Positions 31,955 through 40,658 of a stretch of 64,000 nucleotides of DNA are shown here, piece by piece. The translations under genes and the position numbers were made by a program. This DNA is from Sphingomonadales bacterium (lineage in GTDB: Bacteria > Pseudomonadota > Alphaproteobacteria > Sphingomonadales > Sphingomonadaceae). A model generated the notes under the pieces. The model worked only from the letters and a program-made list of their open reading frames with translations, searched no databases and was not told where the DNA came from. Within the stretch, counting starts at the first letter, position 1; every line of letters begins with the position of its first letter. The stretch is from contig JADJAC010000010.1 in the NCBI GenBank assembly GCA_016704425.1, positions 241,501 through 305,500 of the forward strand, read 5' to 3'.

Positions 31955-32950
31955 TCAAGCCGTGCGGCGGAGGGGCTCGGAGAGCATGGCGGGCATGTGT
32001 CCGACTTCGTCCAGAAGGAAAGTCATCAATGCCTTTTCAAACGGGTCGGTGAGGCCGTCCGCTGCTATGTGCTTCTTGAGCCAGGCCGCTTCAGCTGCCG
32101 ACAGATCCGAACGGGGGCCAATGGACGCCAGTCCGGAAAGCAGATCATGCTCTGCCGGGAAGACCGACTTGAACGCATCGATGATCGTTCCGCGACCAAA
32201 CATGTCTCCGGGCAGCATGCGGGAAAAGAATCGCGCGATGCTCGGCGTATTGCTTTCCATTACTGCATTCAGATGAAGCGCTTCCTCGCGCGAAAGGGCC
32301 CGATAGTCACTGTGCGCCAGCAGGTGGTTGCCAACGCCCTGAACAAACAGTGTGAGCCAGCCGGGCGCATTCTCACTGCCAAGCGTCGCATCCTTGATGC
32401 GGAACAACATGTCCGCTTCCTGTGAGCCCACGATGGCCGCATCTTCGCCGCCGCTTGCAAAGATCAGGCGCCGCAGCAAGCGCACCTCTGCCTCATCGAC
32501 ACAATTGGGGCGAACGACGCCAGCGTCACGTGTCGGTCCCAAGCCACTGACGATCGTCGCCTCGATCTGAGCGAGTGCGTAAGGCTTGAGCGACAGGGGC
32601 GCATTTTCGGCGTTTTCAAGCAGCGCGACCAACAGCTCGATCTCTCCTATCGTGGCGATGCTGCCTGCACGATCAATCCGTGACCGAAGCCAGTCAGCCC
32701 CATGCTCATCAAGAAAGCCGGCCGGCGGTGTTTGATGCAGAAGCACATCCCCGATAACTTCAATGAAGAAGTCGATCCACGCCTTGGATCGCGGGGCGCA
32801 GCGGTCGTTGACGAGAAACAGCGCATCAAGCGTATCGAAGCCGGTGTTATCGTCGCGCCAGACCAGTGCCCGCAACGAAAGGACGTCGCTGTCCTCGACC
32901 CGGCCCGCCTGAATCAGCCGCGCTGCAAGACTGGAAATTTCGGTGTTCAT
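31955..32950 (-). CDS. hypothetical protein with internal repeats
   Basis: 331 aa, no known family recognised. Acidic and helical. Two segments look like copies: LRALVWRDDNTGFDTLDALF to FFIEVIGDVLL (about residues 27-71) and LRRLIFASGGEDAAIVGSQE to LFVQGVGNHLL (about 155-212), each preceded by an acidic DxxE/D and followed by a Leu-rich segment. A third, weaker unit is near AAEAAWLKKHIAADG. The spacing recalls EF-hand-like or TerB-like helical repeats, but no full calcium loop is seen. Single gene with its own flanks. Confidence 0.7.
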   Translation of the reverse strand: MNTEISSLAARLIQAGRVEDSDVLSLRALVWRDDNTGFDTLDALFLVNDRCAPRSKAWIDFFIEVIGDVLLHQTPPAGFLDEHGADWLRSRIDRAGSIATIGEIELLVALLENAENAPLSLKPYALAQIEATIVSGLGPTRDAGVVRPNCVDEAEVRLLRRLIFASGGEDAAIVGSQEADMLFRIKDATLGSENAPGWLTLFVQGVGNHLLAHSDYRALSREEALHLNAVMESNTPSIARFFSRMLPGDMFGRGTIIDAFKSVFPAEHDLLSGLASIGPRSDLSAAEAAWLKKHIAADGLTDPFEKALMTFLLDEVGHMPAMLSEPLRRTA

Positions 32951-33011
32951 CCAAACCGCTCCCTGATGAGAGGAGCGGGCCTAACACCAAGGCCTTAACA
33001 GCCGGTTTCAG

Positions 33012-33179
33012 CTAGAAATCGACTGCAATGCCCTTCAGTTCCCAATCGCCATAGCGCACCGGGTCCAGACGGTCCGGGTCCGGTTCGGCTGCACGCGGCA
33101 CGGCTTGCGGCTCAGGAACGGGCGGGCTCTTCGTCAGATAGGCCGGAGCCTTGACATGGGGCGGACGTTGACGGGTCAT
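33012..33179 (-). CDS. DUF1674 / SDHAF4-like succinate dehydrogenase assembly factor
   Basis: 55 aa from ATG 33179. The C-terminal RYGDWELKGIAVDF is the hallmark of DUF1674 (SDHAF4, Sdh8), which binds flavinylated SdhA and promotes complex II assembly. The N-terminal part is Pro-rich and disordered. Divergent from rsmB, 64 bp apart. The longer frame upstream in this phase runs antisense to rsmB and is not coding. Confidence 0.88.
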   Translation of the reverse strand: MTRQRPPHVKAPAYLTKSPPVPEPQAVPRAAEPDPDRLDPVRYGDWELKGIAVDF

Positions 33180-33243
33180 GCCCCCCCTATCATCCATCGG
33201 CATCCCTTCGACAAGTGCCGAACAGGCCGCTAGGGCAGTGGCG

Positions 33244-34476
33244 ATGGACAATATTCCCGGACTTGCACCGCGCCGTGCTGCGCTCACTCTGCTCGATGCC
33301 GTGACGCGACGCGGATTGCCGCTGGAATCGGCGCTTGGCAACGCGACCCGTGGCCTCGCAAAACCCGAAGACAAGGCTCTTGCACGCGCCATTGCCAGCG
33401 AGACATTGCGACGTCTGCCGGATCTTGATGCGCTCATCGACAGCGCGACGCGACAGGTGCTGCCGCATGATTCAAAGGCCAGAATGGTGCTGCGGATGGC
33501 GCTGGCGCAGGTGCTGGTGATGGAAACGCCCGAGCACGCAGCCGTATCAACTGCTTTGCCGCTCGTTGACGGAGGGCCACGGCGATTGGTGCATGGCGTT
33601 CTCGGCACACTTTTGCGGCAGAAGGCAGTGCTGCCGGCTCTGCCTACCCTGCCCGATCAAGTCCGCTTGCGCTGGGATGATGCGCTAGTGGCAATTGCCA
33701 GCGCCGCGATGATCGAACCGCCGGTGATCGACCTGACCCTGCGCGATGGGACAGAGACAGACCTCTGGGCCGAACGGCTCGGCGGTGAAAGCCTGATGCC
33801 GGGCCATGTGCGTATCGCTCGCGGCCCAGCTATTGCCGGGCTGCCCGGTTTTACCGAAGGGGCCTGGTGGGTACAGAATATCGCAGCTTCGTTGCCCGCG
33901 AGACTCCTTGGCCCCGGAAACGGGCGGACGGTGCTGGACCTTTGTGCTGCGCCCGGTGGCAAAACGATGCAATTGGCCGCAGCAGGATGGACGGTGACAG
34001 CTCTCGACCAGGATCGGGCTCGTCTTGTCAGGCTCGAGGACAATCTGGCCCGCACCGGCCTTTCCGCGCGGCTGGTCACGGCGGACCTGATGCGCTGGGA
34101 GCCTGCCGAACCAGTGCCCGCAATTCTGCTCGACGCACCCTGTTCCGCTACAGGGATATTCACCCGACATCCCGATGTCCTGTATCGCGTGAGGCCAAGC
34201 GACATTGCCCAGCTCGCCGAATTGCAGGCGGCCATGATTGCTCGGGTCACGACGTGGTTGCAGCCCGGCGGAACCCTGATCTACGCGACATGTTCGCTTG
34301 AGCGACCGGAAGGGGAAGACCAGATCAAGGTGGCTGAAGCTGCCGGTTTGCGGCTCTTGCCTATCACCTCAGACCGGCTTGGTGCTGGCATCGTGCCGGA
34401 CCGCGGAGGCTGGGTGCGCGTGCTGCCCGTCAACCATGCCGACGGTTTTTTCATCGCGCACTTCATTCGTCCCTGA
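33244..34476 (+). CDS. rsmB: RsmB/NOP family 16S rRNA (cytosine-C5) methyltransferase
   Basis: 410 aa from ATG 33244. N-terminal NusB-like domain (RRAALTLLDAVTRRGLPLES, HAAVSTALPLVDGG), then the SAM domain: motif I LDLCAAPGGKTMQLA, motif IV LLDAPCSATGIFTRHPDV with one catalytic Cys, motif VI YATCSLERPEGEDQ with the second. Methylates C967 of 16S rRNA in E. coli. Divergent from the DUF1674 gene and followed by rpe. Confidence 0.93.
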   Translation: MDNIPGLAPRRAALTLLDAVTRRGLPLESALGNATRGLAKPEDKALARAIASETLRRLPDLDALIDSATRQVLPHDSKARMVLRMALAQVLVMETPEHAAVSTALPLVDGGPRRLVHGVLGTLLRQKAVLPALPTLPDQVRLRWDDALVAIASAAMIEPPVIDLTLRDGTETDLWAERLGGESLMPGHVRIARGPAIAGLPGFTEGAWWVQNIAASLPARLLGPGNGRTVLDLCAAPGGKTMQLAAAGWTVTALDQDRARLVRLEDNLARTGLSARLVTADLMRWEPAEPVPAILLDAPCSATGIFTRHPDVLYRVRPSDIAQLAELQAAMIARVTTWLQPGGTLIYATCSLERPEGEDQIKVAEAAGLRLLPITSDRLGAGIVPDRGGWVRVLPVNHADGFFIAHFIRP

Positions 34477-34520
34477 ACGCGCCTTGCCGCAGGGTGATTC
34501 GCTGGCTAGAGCGACCGGAT

Positions 34521-35180
34521 ATGGCAAACCCCGTCCTCATTGCCCCATCGATCCTTTCTGCTGATTTTGCGCGCCTCGGAGACGAAGTGCGCGCGGTCGA
34601 TGCAGCGGGTGCGGACTGGATTCATGTCGATGTGATGGATGGTCATTTTGTGCCCAACATCACGATCGGACCCATGGTCGTGAAGGCGCTTCGCCCGCAC
34701 ACCGAAAAGATCATGGATGTCCACCTCATGATTTCTCCTGTTGATTTCATGCTGGACGCATTTGCGGAAGCCGGGTCCGATGTCATTACGGTGCATCAGG
34801 AAGCGGGGGCGCACCTTCATCGCACGATCCAGCGGATCAGGGCGCTCGGCAAAAAGGTGGGCGTGGCGCTCAATCCCGCCACTCCGGCCAAGATGCTCGA
34901 CTATGTGCTTGAGGACATCGATCTGGTTCTGGTGATGAGCGTCAACCCCGGCTTTGGCGGGCAGAGCTTCATCGAGAGCCAGCTTCGCAAGATCGAGGCG
35001 ATCCGCAAATCCATCGACAAACTGGGCAAGGACATTCGACTGGAGGTCGATGGCGGCGTCGATCGAAACACGGCGCCAAGGATCATTGCAGCCGGAGCGG
35101 ATGTGCTGGTCGCCGGGACGGCGACGTTCAAGGGCGGCCCCGAGTCCTATGCCGCCAACATTGCCGCGCTGCGCGGCTGA
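34521..35180 (+). CDS. rpe: ribulose-phosphate 3-epimerase
   Basis: 219 aa TIM barrel from ATG 34521 (MANPVLIAPSILSADFARLG). Metal-binding His and Asp in HVDVMDGHFVPNITIGP and DVHLMI, plus MSVNPGFGGQSF and the catalytic Asp in EVDGGV; all intact. Interconverts ribulose-5-phosphate and xylulose-5-phosphate in the pentose phosphate and Calvin cycles. 15 nt before the heparinase-like gene. Confidence 0.96.
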   Translation: MANPVLIAPSILSADFARLGDEVRAVDAAGADWIHVDVMDGHFVPNITIGPMVVKALRPHTEKIMDVHLMISPVDFMLDAFAEAGSDVITVHQEAGAHLHRTIQRIRALGKKVGVALNPATPAKMLDYVLEDIDLVLVMSVNPGFGGQSFIESQLRKIEAIRKSIDKLGKDIRLEVDGGVDRNTAPRIIAAGADVLVAGTATFKGGPESYAANIAALRG

Positions 35181-35195
35181 ACGGCCAGCCGGGCA

Positions 35196-36917
35196 ATGGA
35201 ATCAGACGAACAAGACGAGATTCCAGTCGGCAAACGGCTGGTCCGCGCACAAGGCGGCGGCGGCGAATCGCTCGCCGAAAGGCTGACGAGCCAGTTTTAT
35301 CGGCTCACCTGGCGCACTCCTCTTCATGCCTTGCGGCTGCGTGGACGCTATCCGCTCAAATTACTCGCCGTGCCGGACGATCCGGTTGCCGGAGACGCCT
35401 CGACGGGTCTCGCCATCTTGCGGGGTGAATTGACCTGGCGAGGGGAACAGGTTGAGTGCGGCCGTGTCGATTTCGGCAGCGAGAGCATTTCGTCGGGCTT
35501 TGCAAATTATCTGCAGCGCTTCCAGTGGCTGCGCGACCTTGCCGCTGCAGGGTCCCGAGCGCAAGTCGCGCCAGTTGCCGAAATGCTGACGCGCAGATGG
35601 CTGAGCAGCCACGCCGACCGGGTCAGCGAGCCAGCCTGGCGGCCGGACCTTTGGGGCTGGCGCATCCTGTTCTGGGCAACGCACGCCCCGCTGATCCTGT
35701 CGAGCACGGATCTTGTCTATCGCTCGGCTGTCCTCAATGGGCTCGCACGCGGGGCCCGCCATCTAGACCGTTCGGCTGACAGGGCTCCGATCGGGCTGCA
35801 AAGAATTGCCGCCTGGGCCGGAATTGTTGCGGCTGGCCTGCTGATTACGGGCGGCGGACCGCGGAGAAGTTTTGGTGAAGCGGGACTGGCGCGCGCACTC
35901 AACACCGGCTTTTCCGCCGACGGCGGGCTCGTCTGCCGAACGCCGGGCGGTCAACTTGATGCCGTGATGCTCCTTGCCATGCTCAGCCGGGTCTATGACG
36001 CCCGTCGGATTGAACGGCCCGCATTCCTTGCAAGTGCGCTCAATCTCTCGGTGCCCTCGCTTTTGGGTGTGACACTGGGAGACGGCGGGCTTTCCAGCTG
36101 GCAGGGAAGCCTCCCGATCGAAGCACCGCAGGTCGAATCGATCATTGCGGCCAGCGGCGTGCGAACCCGGCCCCAAAGACAGGCGCGCGATTGGGGTTAT
36201 CAGCGTGCAGCGGCGGGACAGACGGTTGTCGTGATGGATGCGGCACCTCCGCCCGACAGGCGCGTTGCAAGAGGCGGATGTGCATCGACTTTGGCCTTTG
36301 AATTGTCGGAAGGCGCGCACCGGCTGGTCATCAATTGTGGCGGCGCGAATGCTGGCGGCGCCTTCATTTCCGCAGGCCTTGCCAACGGCCTGCGGACGAC
36401 CGCCGCCCATTCCACGCTGATCCTTGCCGACAGCAACTCGACCGCGATCCATGCAGATGGGTCGCTTGGCCGGGGCGTTTCGGAAATCGCGCTTGAGCGT
36501 CAGGAAAACGAGGGCAGCAGCCGTATAGAAGCAAGCCATGATGGCTATGTCCGCCGATTTGGCCTGATCCATAAGCGGACCTTGCTCCTTTCAGGCGATG
36601 GACGCGAGCTGCGGGGTGATGATGTGCTGCTGCCGTCAAAGGCCAAGCAGAAGCCGATGACGTCGGCTTTCGCGATCCGGTTCCATCTGGCGCCAGGTAT
36701 CGAAGCGACGCCGACGGCAGACGGCATGGGCGCATTGCTCAGGATCGAGCGCGGCGCATTGTGGCAGTTCCGCTGTCGCGGCGGGACTCTCTCGGTCGAG
36801 GAAAGTCTTTGGATCGATGGTCAGGCCCGGCCCCACGGCACAGTGCAACTGGTCGTCAGCGGCGAAGCATCGCCGGGTGGGGCGAGTGTTGGCTGGGTTC
36901 TGCGACGCGCCGGCTAA
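35196..36917 (+). CDS. heparinase II/III family protein
   Basis: 573 aa. The N-terminal half is an (alpha/alpha) toroid-like region (RLTWRTPLHALRLRGRYP, WRPDLWGWRILFWATHAPLI); the C-terminal beta-sandwich has the family block GGANAGGAFISAGLANGLRT, AAHSTLILADSNSTAIHADG. No signal peptide is visible. The family includes polysaccharide lyases, but single-copy versions next to rpe or purH in alphaproteobacteria have no proven substrate. 16 nt upstream of purH. Confidence 0.88.
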   Translation: MESDEQDEIPVGKRLVRAQGGGGESLAERLTSQFYRLTWRTPLHALRLRGRYPLKLLAVPDDPVAGDASTGLAILRGELTWRGEQVECGRVDFGSESISSGFANYLQRFQWLRDLAAAGSRAQVAPVAEMLTRRWLSSHADRVSEPAWRPDLWGWRILFWATHAPLILSSTDLVYRSAVLNGLARGARHLDRSADRAPIGLQRIAAWAGIVAAGLLITGGGPRRSFGEAGLARALNTGFSADGGLVCRTPGGQLDAVMLLAMLSRVYDARRIERPAFLASALNLSVPSLLGVTLGDGGLSSWQGSLPIEAPQVESIIAASGVRTRPQRQARDWGYQRAAAGQTVVVMDAAPPPDRRVARGGCASTLAFELSEGAHRLVINCGGANAGGAFISAGLANGLRTTAAHSTLILADSNSTAIHADGSLGRGVSEIALERQENEGSSRIEASHDGYVRRFGLIHKRTLLLSGDGRELRGDDVLLPSKAKQKPMTSAFAIRFHLAPGIEATPTADGMGALLRIERGALWQFRCRGGTLSVEESLWIDGQARPHGTVQLVVSGEASPGGASVGWVLRRAG

Positions 36918-36933
36918 TTTTTTTGGAGACGAA

Positions 36934-38523
36934 ATGACGGATGTGAAGATCAAGCGGGCGCTGTTGAGTGTTTCGGACAAGACCGGCCTGGCAGAACTGG
37001 GCGCAGCGCTGGCGCGCCACGGCGTGGAACTGGTCTCGACCGGCGGCACCGCGAAGGCGCTCCGGGACACAGGCTTGCAGGTCATGGATATTTCGGACCT
37101 GACCGGCTTTCCCGAAATGATGGATGGCCGTGTGAAAACCCTGCATCCTAAGGTTCATGGGGGCTTGCTCGCCGTGCGGGACAATCCGGAGCATGTGGCT
37201 GCGATGGAGACGCATGACATTGGCGCAATCGATCTTGTCGTCGTCAATCTCTACCCCTTCGCGCAGACTGTCGCCAAAGGGGCTGGGCGCGAAGAGATTA
37301 TCGAGAATATCGATATCGGTGGTCCTTCGATGGTCCGGTCTGCAGCGAAAAACCATGCTTCGGTCGCCATCGTGACGGATCCTGCCGACTATGGCGAATT
37401 GATCAGTGCCATGGACGCAAAGCGGGGTGCCACAGATTACGACTTCCGCCGCAGGCTCGCGGCAAAGGCCTATGCGGCGACCGCAACCTATGATGCGATG
37501 ATCAGCCAGTGGTTCGCCTTTGCCGACCAGCACCAGGCATTCCCTGACACACTCGCTGTGACGGGCCACAAGCGCGAGGAGCTGCGCTATGGCGAAAATC
37601 CGCACCAGAAGGCGGCGCTCTATATTCCTGCGGGTCCGCATACGCGCGGTATCGCGCAGGCAGCACAGCTTCAGGGCAAGGAGCTTTCCTACAATAATTA
37701 CAACGACGCTGATGCAGCGCTTGAACTGGTCAGCGAATTCCGCGACGGGCCGCCGACGGTCGTCATCGTCAAACATGCCAATCCGTGTGGCGTCGCAACC
37801 GCCGATACGCTGCTCGAGGCCTATCAGGCGGCACTCGCCTGCGACTCGGTCTCTGCCTTCGGAGGGATCATTGCAGTCAACCGCCCGCTCGACGCGGAAA
37901 CAGCCGAGGCAATGGCCGGCATTTTCACTGAAGTCGTGGCGGCGCCGGACGCGAGCGACGAAGCAAAGGCCGTCTTCGCCCGGAAAAAGAACCTGCGCCT
38001 CTTGCTGACCGGCGAATTGCCGGACCCGGCGCGCGAAGGGCTGAGCCTCAAGACGATTGCCGGGGGCTATCTTGTTCAATCCCGTGACAATGGGCAGATC
38101 ACACGGGAGATGCTCAAGACCGTCACCCGGCGCGCACCCACCGCTCAAGAACTGGCCGACTGCCTTTTCGCCTGGACAGTCGCCAAGCATGTCAAATCCA
38201 ATGCCATTGTCTATGCCAAGGATGGCAGCACTGCGGGTATCGGGGCGGGTCAGATGAACCGCCTCGAATCTGCCCGCATCGCAGCCTGGAAGGCACGCGA
38301 TGCCGCGGACAAGGCAGGCTGGGCCGAGCCGCGCACCATCGGTTCGGCTGTCGCCTCGGATGCATTTTTTCCATTTGCGGATGGCTTGCTTGCCGCAGTC
38401 GAGGCTGGCGCAACAGCGGTGATCCAACCGGGTGGCTCGATCCGGGATGACGAAGTGATCCAGGCTGCCGATGATGCCGGGCTTGCGATGGTTTTCACGG
38501 GCATGCGGCATTTCCGGCACTAA
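36934..38523 (+). CDS. purH: bifunctional AICAR transformylase / IMP cyclohydrolase
   Basis: 529 aa from ATG 36934. N-terminal IMP cyclohydrolase domain (ALLSVSDKTGLAELGAALAR, VKTLHPKVHGGLLAVRD, NIDIGGPSMVRSAAKNH), C-terminal AICAR transformylase domain (RYGENPHQKAALYI, IVKHANPCGVAT, GIGAGQMNRLESARIA). Last two steps of IMP synthesis; purL at 46875-49028 is the pathway partner in this window. Confidence 0.97.
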   Translation: MTDVKIKRALLSVSDKTGLAELGAALARHGVELVSTGGTAKALRDTGLQVMDISDLTGFPEMMDGRVKTLHPKVHGGLLAVRDNPEHVAAMETHDIGAIDLVVVNLYPFAQTVAKGAGREEIIENIDIGGPSMVRSAAKNHASVAIVTDPADYGELISAMDAKRGATDYDFRRRLAAKAYAATATYDAMISQWFAFADQHQAFPDTLAVTGHKREELRYGENPHQKAALYIPAGPHTRGIAQAAQLQGKELSYNNYNDADAALELVSEFRDGPPTVVIVKHANPCGVATADTLLEAYQAALACDSVSAFGGIIAVNRPLDAETAEAMAGIFTEVVAAPDASDEAKAVFARKKNLRLLLTGELPDPAREGLSLKTIAGGYLVQSRDNGQITREMLKTVTRRAPTAQELADCLFAWTVAKHVKSNAIVYAKDGSTAGIGAGQMNRLESARIAAWKARDAADKAGWAEPRTIGSAVASDAFFPFADGLLAAVEAGATAVIQPGGSIRDDEVIQAADDAGLAMVFTGMRHFRH

Positions 38524-38546
38524 ATCTGAAAGGGAGAACTGAGGAG

Positions 38547-39176
38547 ATGAAGCTGATCGGCCAATACGACTCCCCGTTTGTCCGTCGGGTCGCAGTTGCG
38601 CTCCAGATTTATGGGATTGTTTATGATCACGTACCCTGGTCGACTTTTGGCGATGGTGATCTGGTCGCACGACATAACCCGCTGAAACGGGTTCCAGCAT
38701 TGGTGCTCGACGATGGTGAAGTGCTTATCGAAAGCGGGGCCATTCTTGATTATCTCGACGAACGCGTCGGTCCCGATCGCGCGCTGCTTCCGCTATCCGG
38801 AGCCGCGCGCCGTGCGGCGCTTCGGCGGATTGCACTGATGACGGGCGCTGCCGACAAGGCAGTCTCCTTTTTCTACGCGAAACTCTTTTCCGCGGCGCTT
38901 GCTCCAGACTTCGTATCACGCTGCGAAGGACAGATCCGCACAGCGCTGGCAGCAATCGATCGTGAATGTGGCGCGCGCGTGGGGGATTGGTGGCACGGAG
39001 CGACACCAGGCCATGACGATATTGCGGTTGCATGCGTCGCACGTTTCATTCGCGAAGCCTATCCTGACCTTTTCGATCCTGAAGCGCTTCCCGCACTATC
39101 CAGCCATTGCGCCCGAGCAGAGGCACTCTCGGTCTTTTCGGCCGTCGAACAGACATTCACCCCGCCCAAGGGCTAG
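38547..39176 (+). CDS. glutathione S-transferase family protein
   Basis: 209 aa. KLIGQYDSPFVRRVAVALQI is a Ser/Cys-type GST start; NPLKRVPALVLDDGEVLIES with GAILDYLDERVG forms the GSH site. The C-terminal helical domain includes PGHDDIAVACVARFI. 23 nt after purH; likely co-transcribed, function unrelated or unknown. Confidence 0.9.
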   Translation: MKLIGQYDSPFVRRVAVALQIYGIVYDHVPWSTFGDGDLVARHNPLKRVPALVLDDGEVLIESGAILDYLDERVGPDRALLPLSGAARRAALRRIALMTGAADKAVSFFYAKLFSAALAPDFVSRCEGQIRTALAAIDRECGARVGDWWHGATPGHDDIAVACVARFIREAYPDLFDPEALPALSSHCARAEALSVFSAVEQTFTPPKG

Positions 39177-39179
39177 CGA

Positions 39180-40658
39180 TCAGGCGCTCGTCTTTCGGAA
39201 CAGGGCGCGATCCTCTTCGGCAAAGCCCCAACGCCATATTACGACGCCATAGGCGAGCAGACTTGCCGGTATGCCGAATGTCAACTCCGCCCATTCCGGC
39301 AATCGAATGGCAATCGACCCTGTCGTAGCCGCAGCGACCGAAGCCCAGACCAATGGCCAACGCCATACCGAGACCGGTGCGCCCAACAGGCGCGCAGCCA
39401 GTTTAGCCTTCACCAAAGAGGCAAGGCCCAACGAAATTGCAAGCGCCACAGCCGGCAGCGCTGCCTGGTAGAGCTCGGGAAAATTCTGCTGTCGGGCGGC
39501 AATCAGGAAAAGGAAAGTCAACGCTGTCTGAAAGGCGACCATGGCGCCGGAAATCAGGAAATTGCGATGCCGCGCGATATAGACCAGCGCCGCTTCGCTG
39601 ACGACCGCAACAGCTGCTGCAACCTCAGCCAATAGCAGGAATGCCAGCGCGCCATTGCCGCCGACAAAAGCGCCCTTGGGCCCAAAAAGACCCATCAGGC
39701 CTTCGCCCGGAATGCCCAGTGCAAGCGCAATGCCGGTTTGCGCGGCAATGATCCAGAAGCCGACCTGGCTGACCTGGCGCGCGACGGCGGCCCTGTCTCC
39801 GGTTTCCAGTTTGCGCGTAATGACGGGTCCCAGAATCGGATCGAAACTGGTCTTCAATTTCTGTGGCAGGCTCGCCACCTGCTGCGCGACATAATAGATG
39901 CCGACAGTTGCCGGAGACACGAACAGGCCGAGAATGGCCAAGTCGAGCCTGCGAGATCCCCATTCAATCCCGTCTGCTGCAGCCAGCGGCAGATTGCGGC
40001 GAGCGAGCCGGTAGAGGCCGTCCAACGTCGGGGCCCAGCCCACTGGCAGGCCATAAGCCCGGAAGAAGGGGATGGCCGCAGCGATCAGGGCAGCACCCAT
40101 CGAGAGTGCATAGGCAATGAGCAAACCGTCGCGAAGCGAATACCAGCTTAGCGCAAAGGCACCGATGCTGATCGTCCACGGCTCGACAACGGCCTTGGCC
40201 CTGACAGTCGCGCCGACATCATAGCGATAGGCAAGTGCCGCCAGCATCAGGTCCGTCAATGCAAGTGCCGGAATGACGAGCGGGAGGAATGTCTCAAACC
40301 CGTTGATGTCGCTGTTGGGAAACATCACCCGCGGGACGAGCATCAGGGCAATTGTCAACCCGAAAGCGCAGGCCAGGACAAGTGCGAGAGCATCCCAGAC
40401 ACCGTTGTGCTTGCCGTCTCCCGACAAATGCAGGGCAAGCCCTCGCTTAAGCCCGAGGGTTGCGATCTGGGCTGCAAATTCCAGAACCAGAACCGCATAG
40501 GCCAATCGTCCGAGCGCTTCAGCGCCGTACCATTGTCCGGCAATGAAGAGAAACGGGATGCGCGCAATCAGGCGCACGAAGAAGCCCGCGACATTGGTCC
40601 GTCCGCCCTTCGCAAGAGCCTCGATATCATTTGGTTCGGTGGCACCGCTGGCCGTCAA
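39180..40658 (-). CDS. oligosaccharide flippase / polysaccharide biosynthesis membrane protein
   Basis: 492 aa, with 12-14 hydrophobic helices in the MOP/Wzx pattern (FVRLIARIPFLFIAGQWYGA, GRLAYAVLVLEFAAQIATLG, WIIAAQTGIALALGIPGEGL). Such proteins flip lipid-linked sugars or lipids across the inner membrane. No glycan genes surround it. Start overlaps the polA stop as ATGA, so it may depend on polA transcription. Confidence 0.85.
   Translation of the reverse strand: MTASGATEPNDIEALAKGGRTNVAGFFVRLIARIPFLFIAGQWYGAEALGRLAYAVLVLEFAAQIATLGLKRGLALHLSGDGKHNGVWDALALVLACAFGLTIALMLVPRVMFPNSDINGFETFLPLVIPALALTDLMLAALAYRYDVGATVRAKAVVEPWTISIGAFALSWYSLRDGLLIAYALSMGAALIAAAIPFFRAYGLPVGWAPTLDGLYRLARRNLPLAAADGIEWGSRRLDLAILGLFVSPATVGIYYVAQQVASLPQKLKTSFDPILGPVITRKLETGDRAAVARQVSQVGFWIIAAQTGIALALGIPGEGLMGLFGPKGAFVGGNGALAFLLLAEVAAAVAVVSEAALVYIARHRNFLISGAMVAFQTALTFLFLIAARQQNFPELYQAALPAVALAISLGLASLVKAKLAARLLGAPVSVWRWPLVWASVAAATTGSIAIRLPEWAELTFGIPASLLAYGVVIWRWGFAEEDRALFRKTSA

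Noticed and set aside
36856..38700. 614-aa minus-strand frame opposite purH
   Set aside because: purH on plus has all family motifs; the minus frame has no protein-like features.
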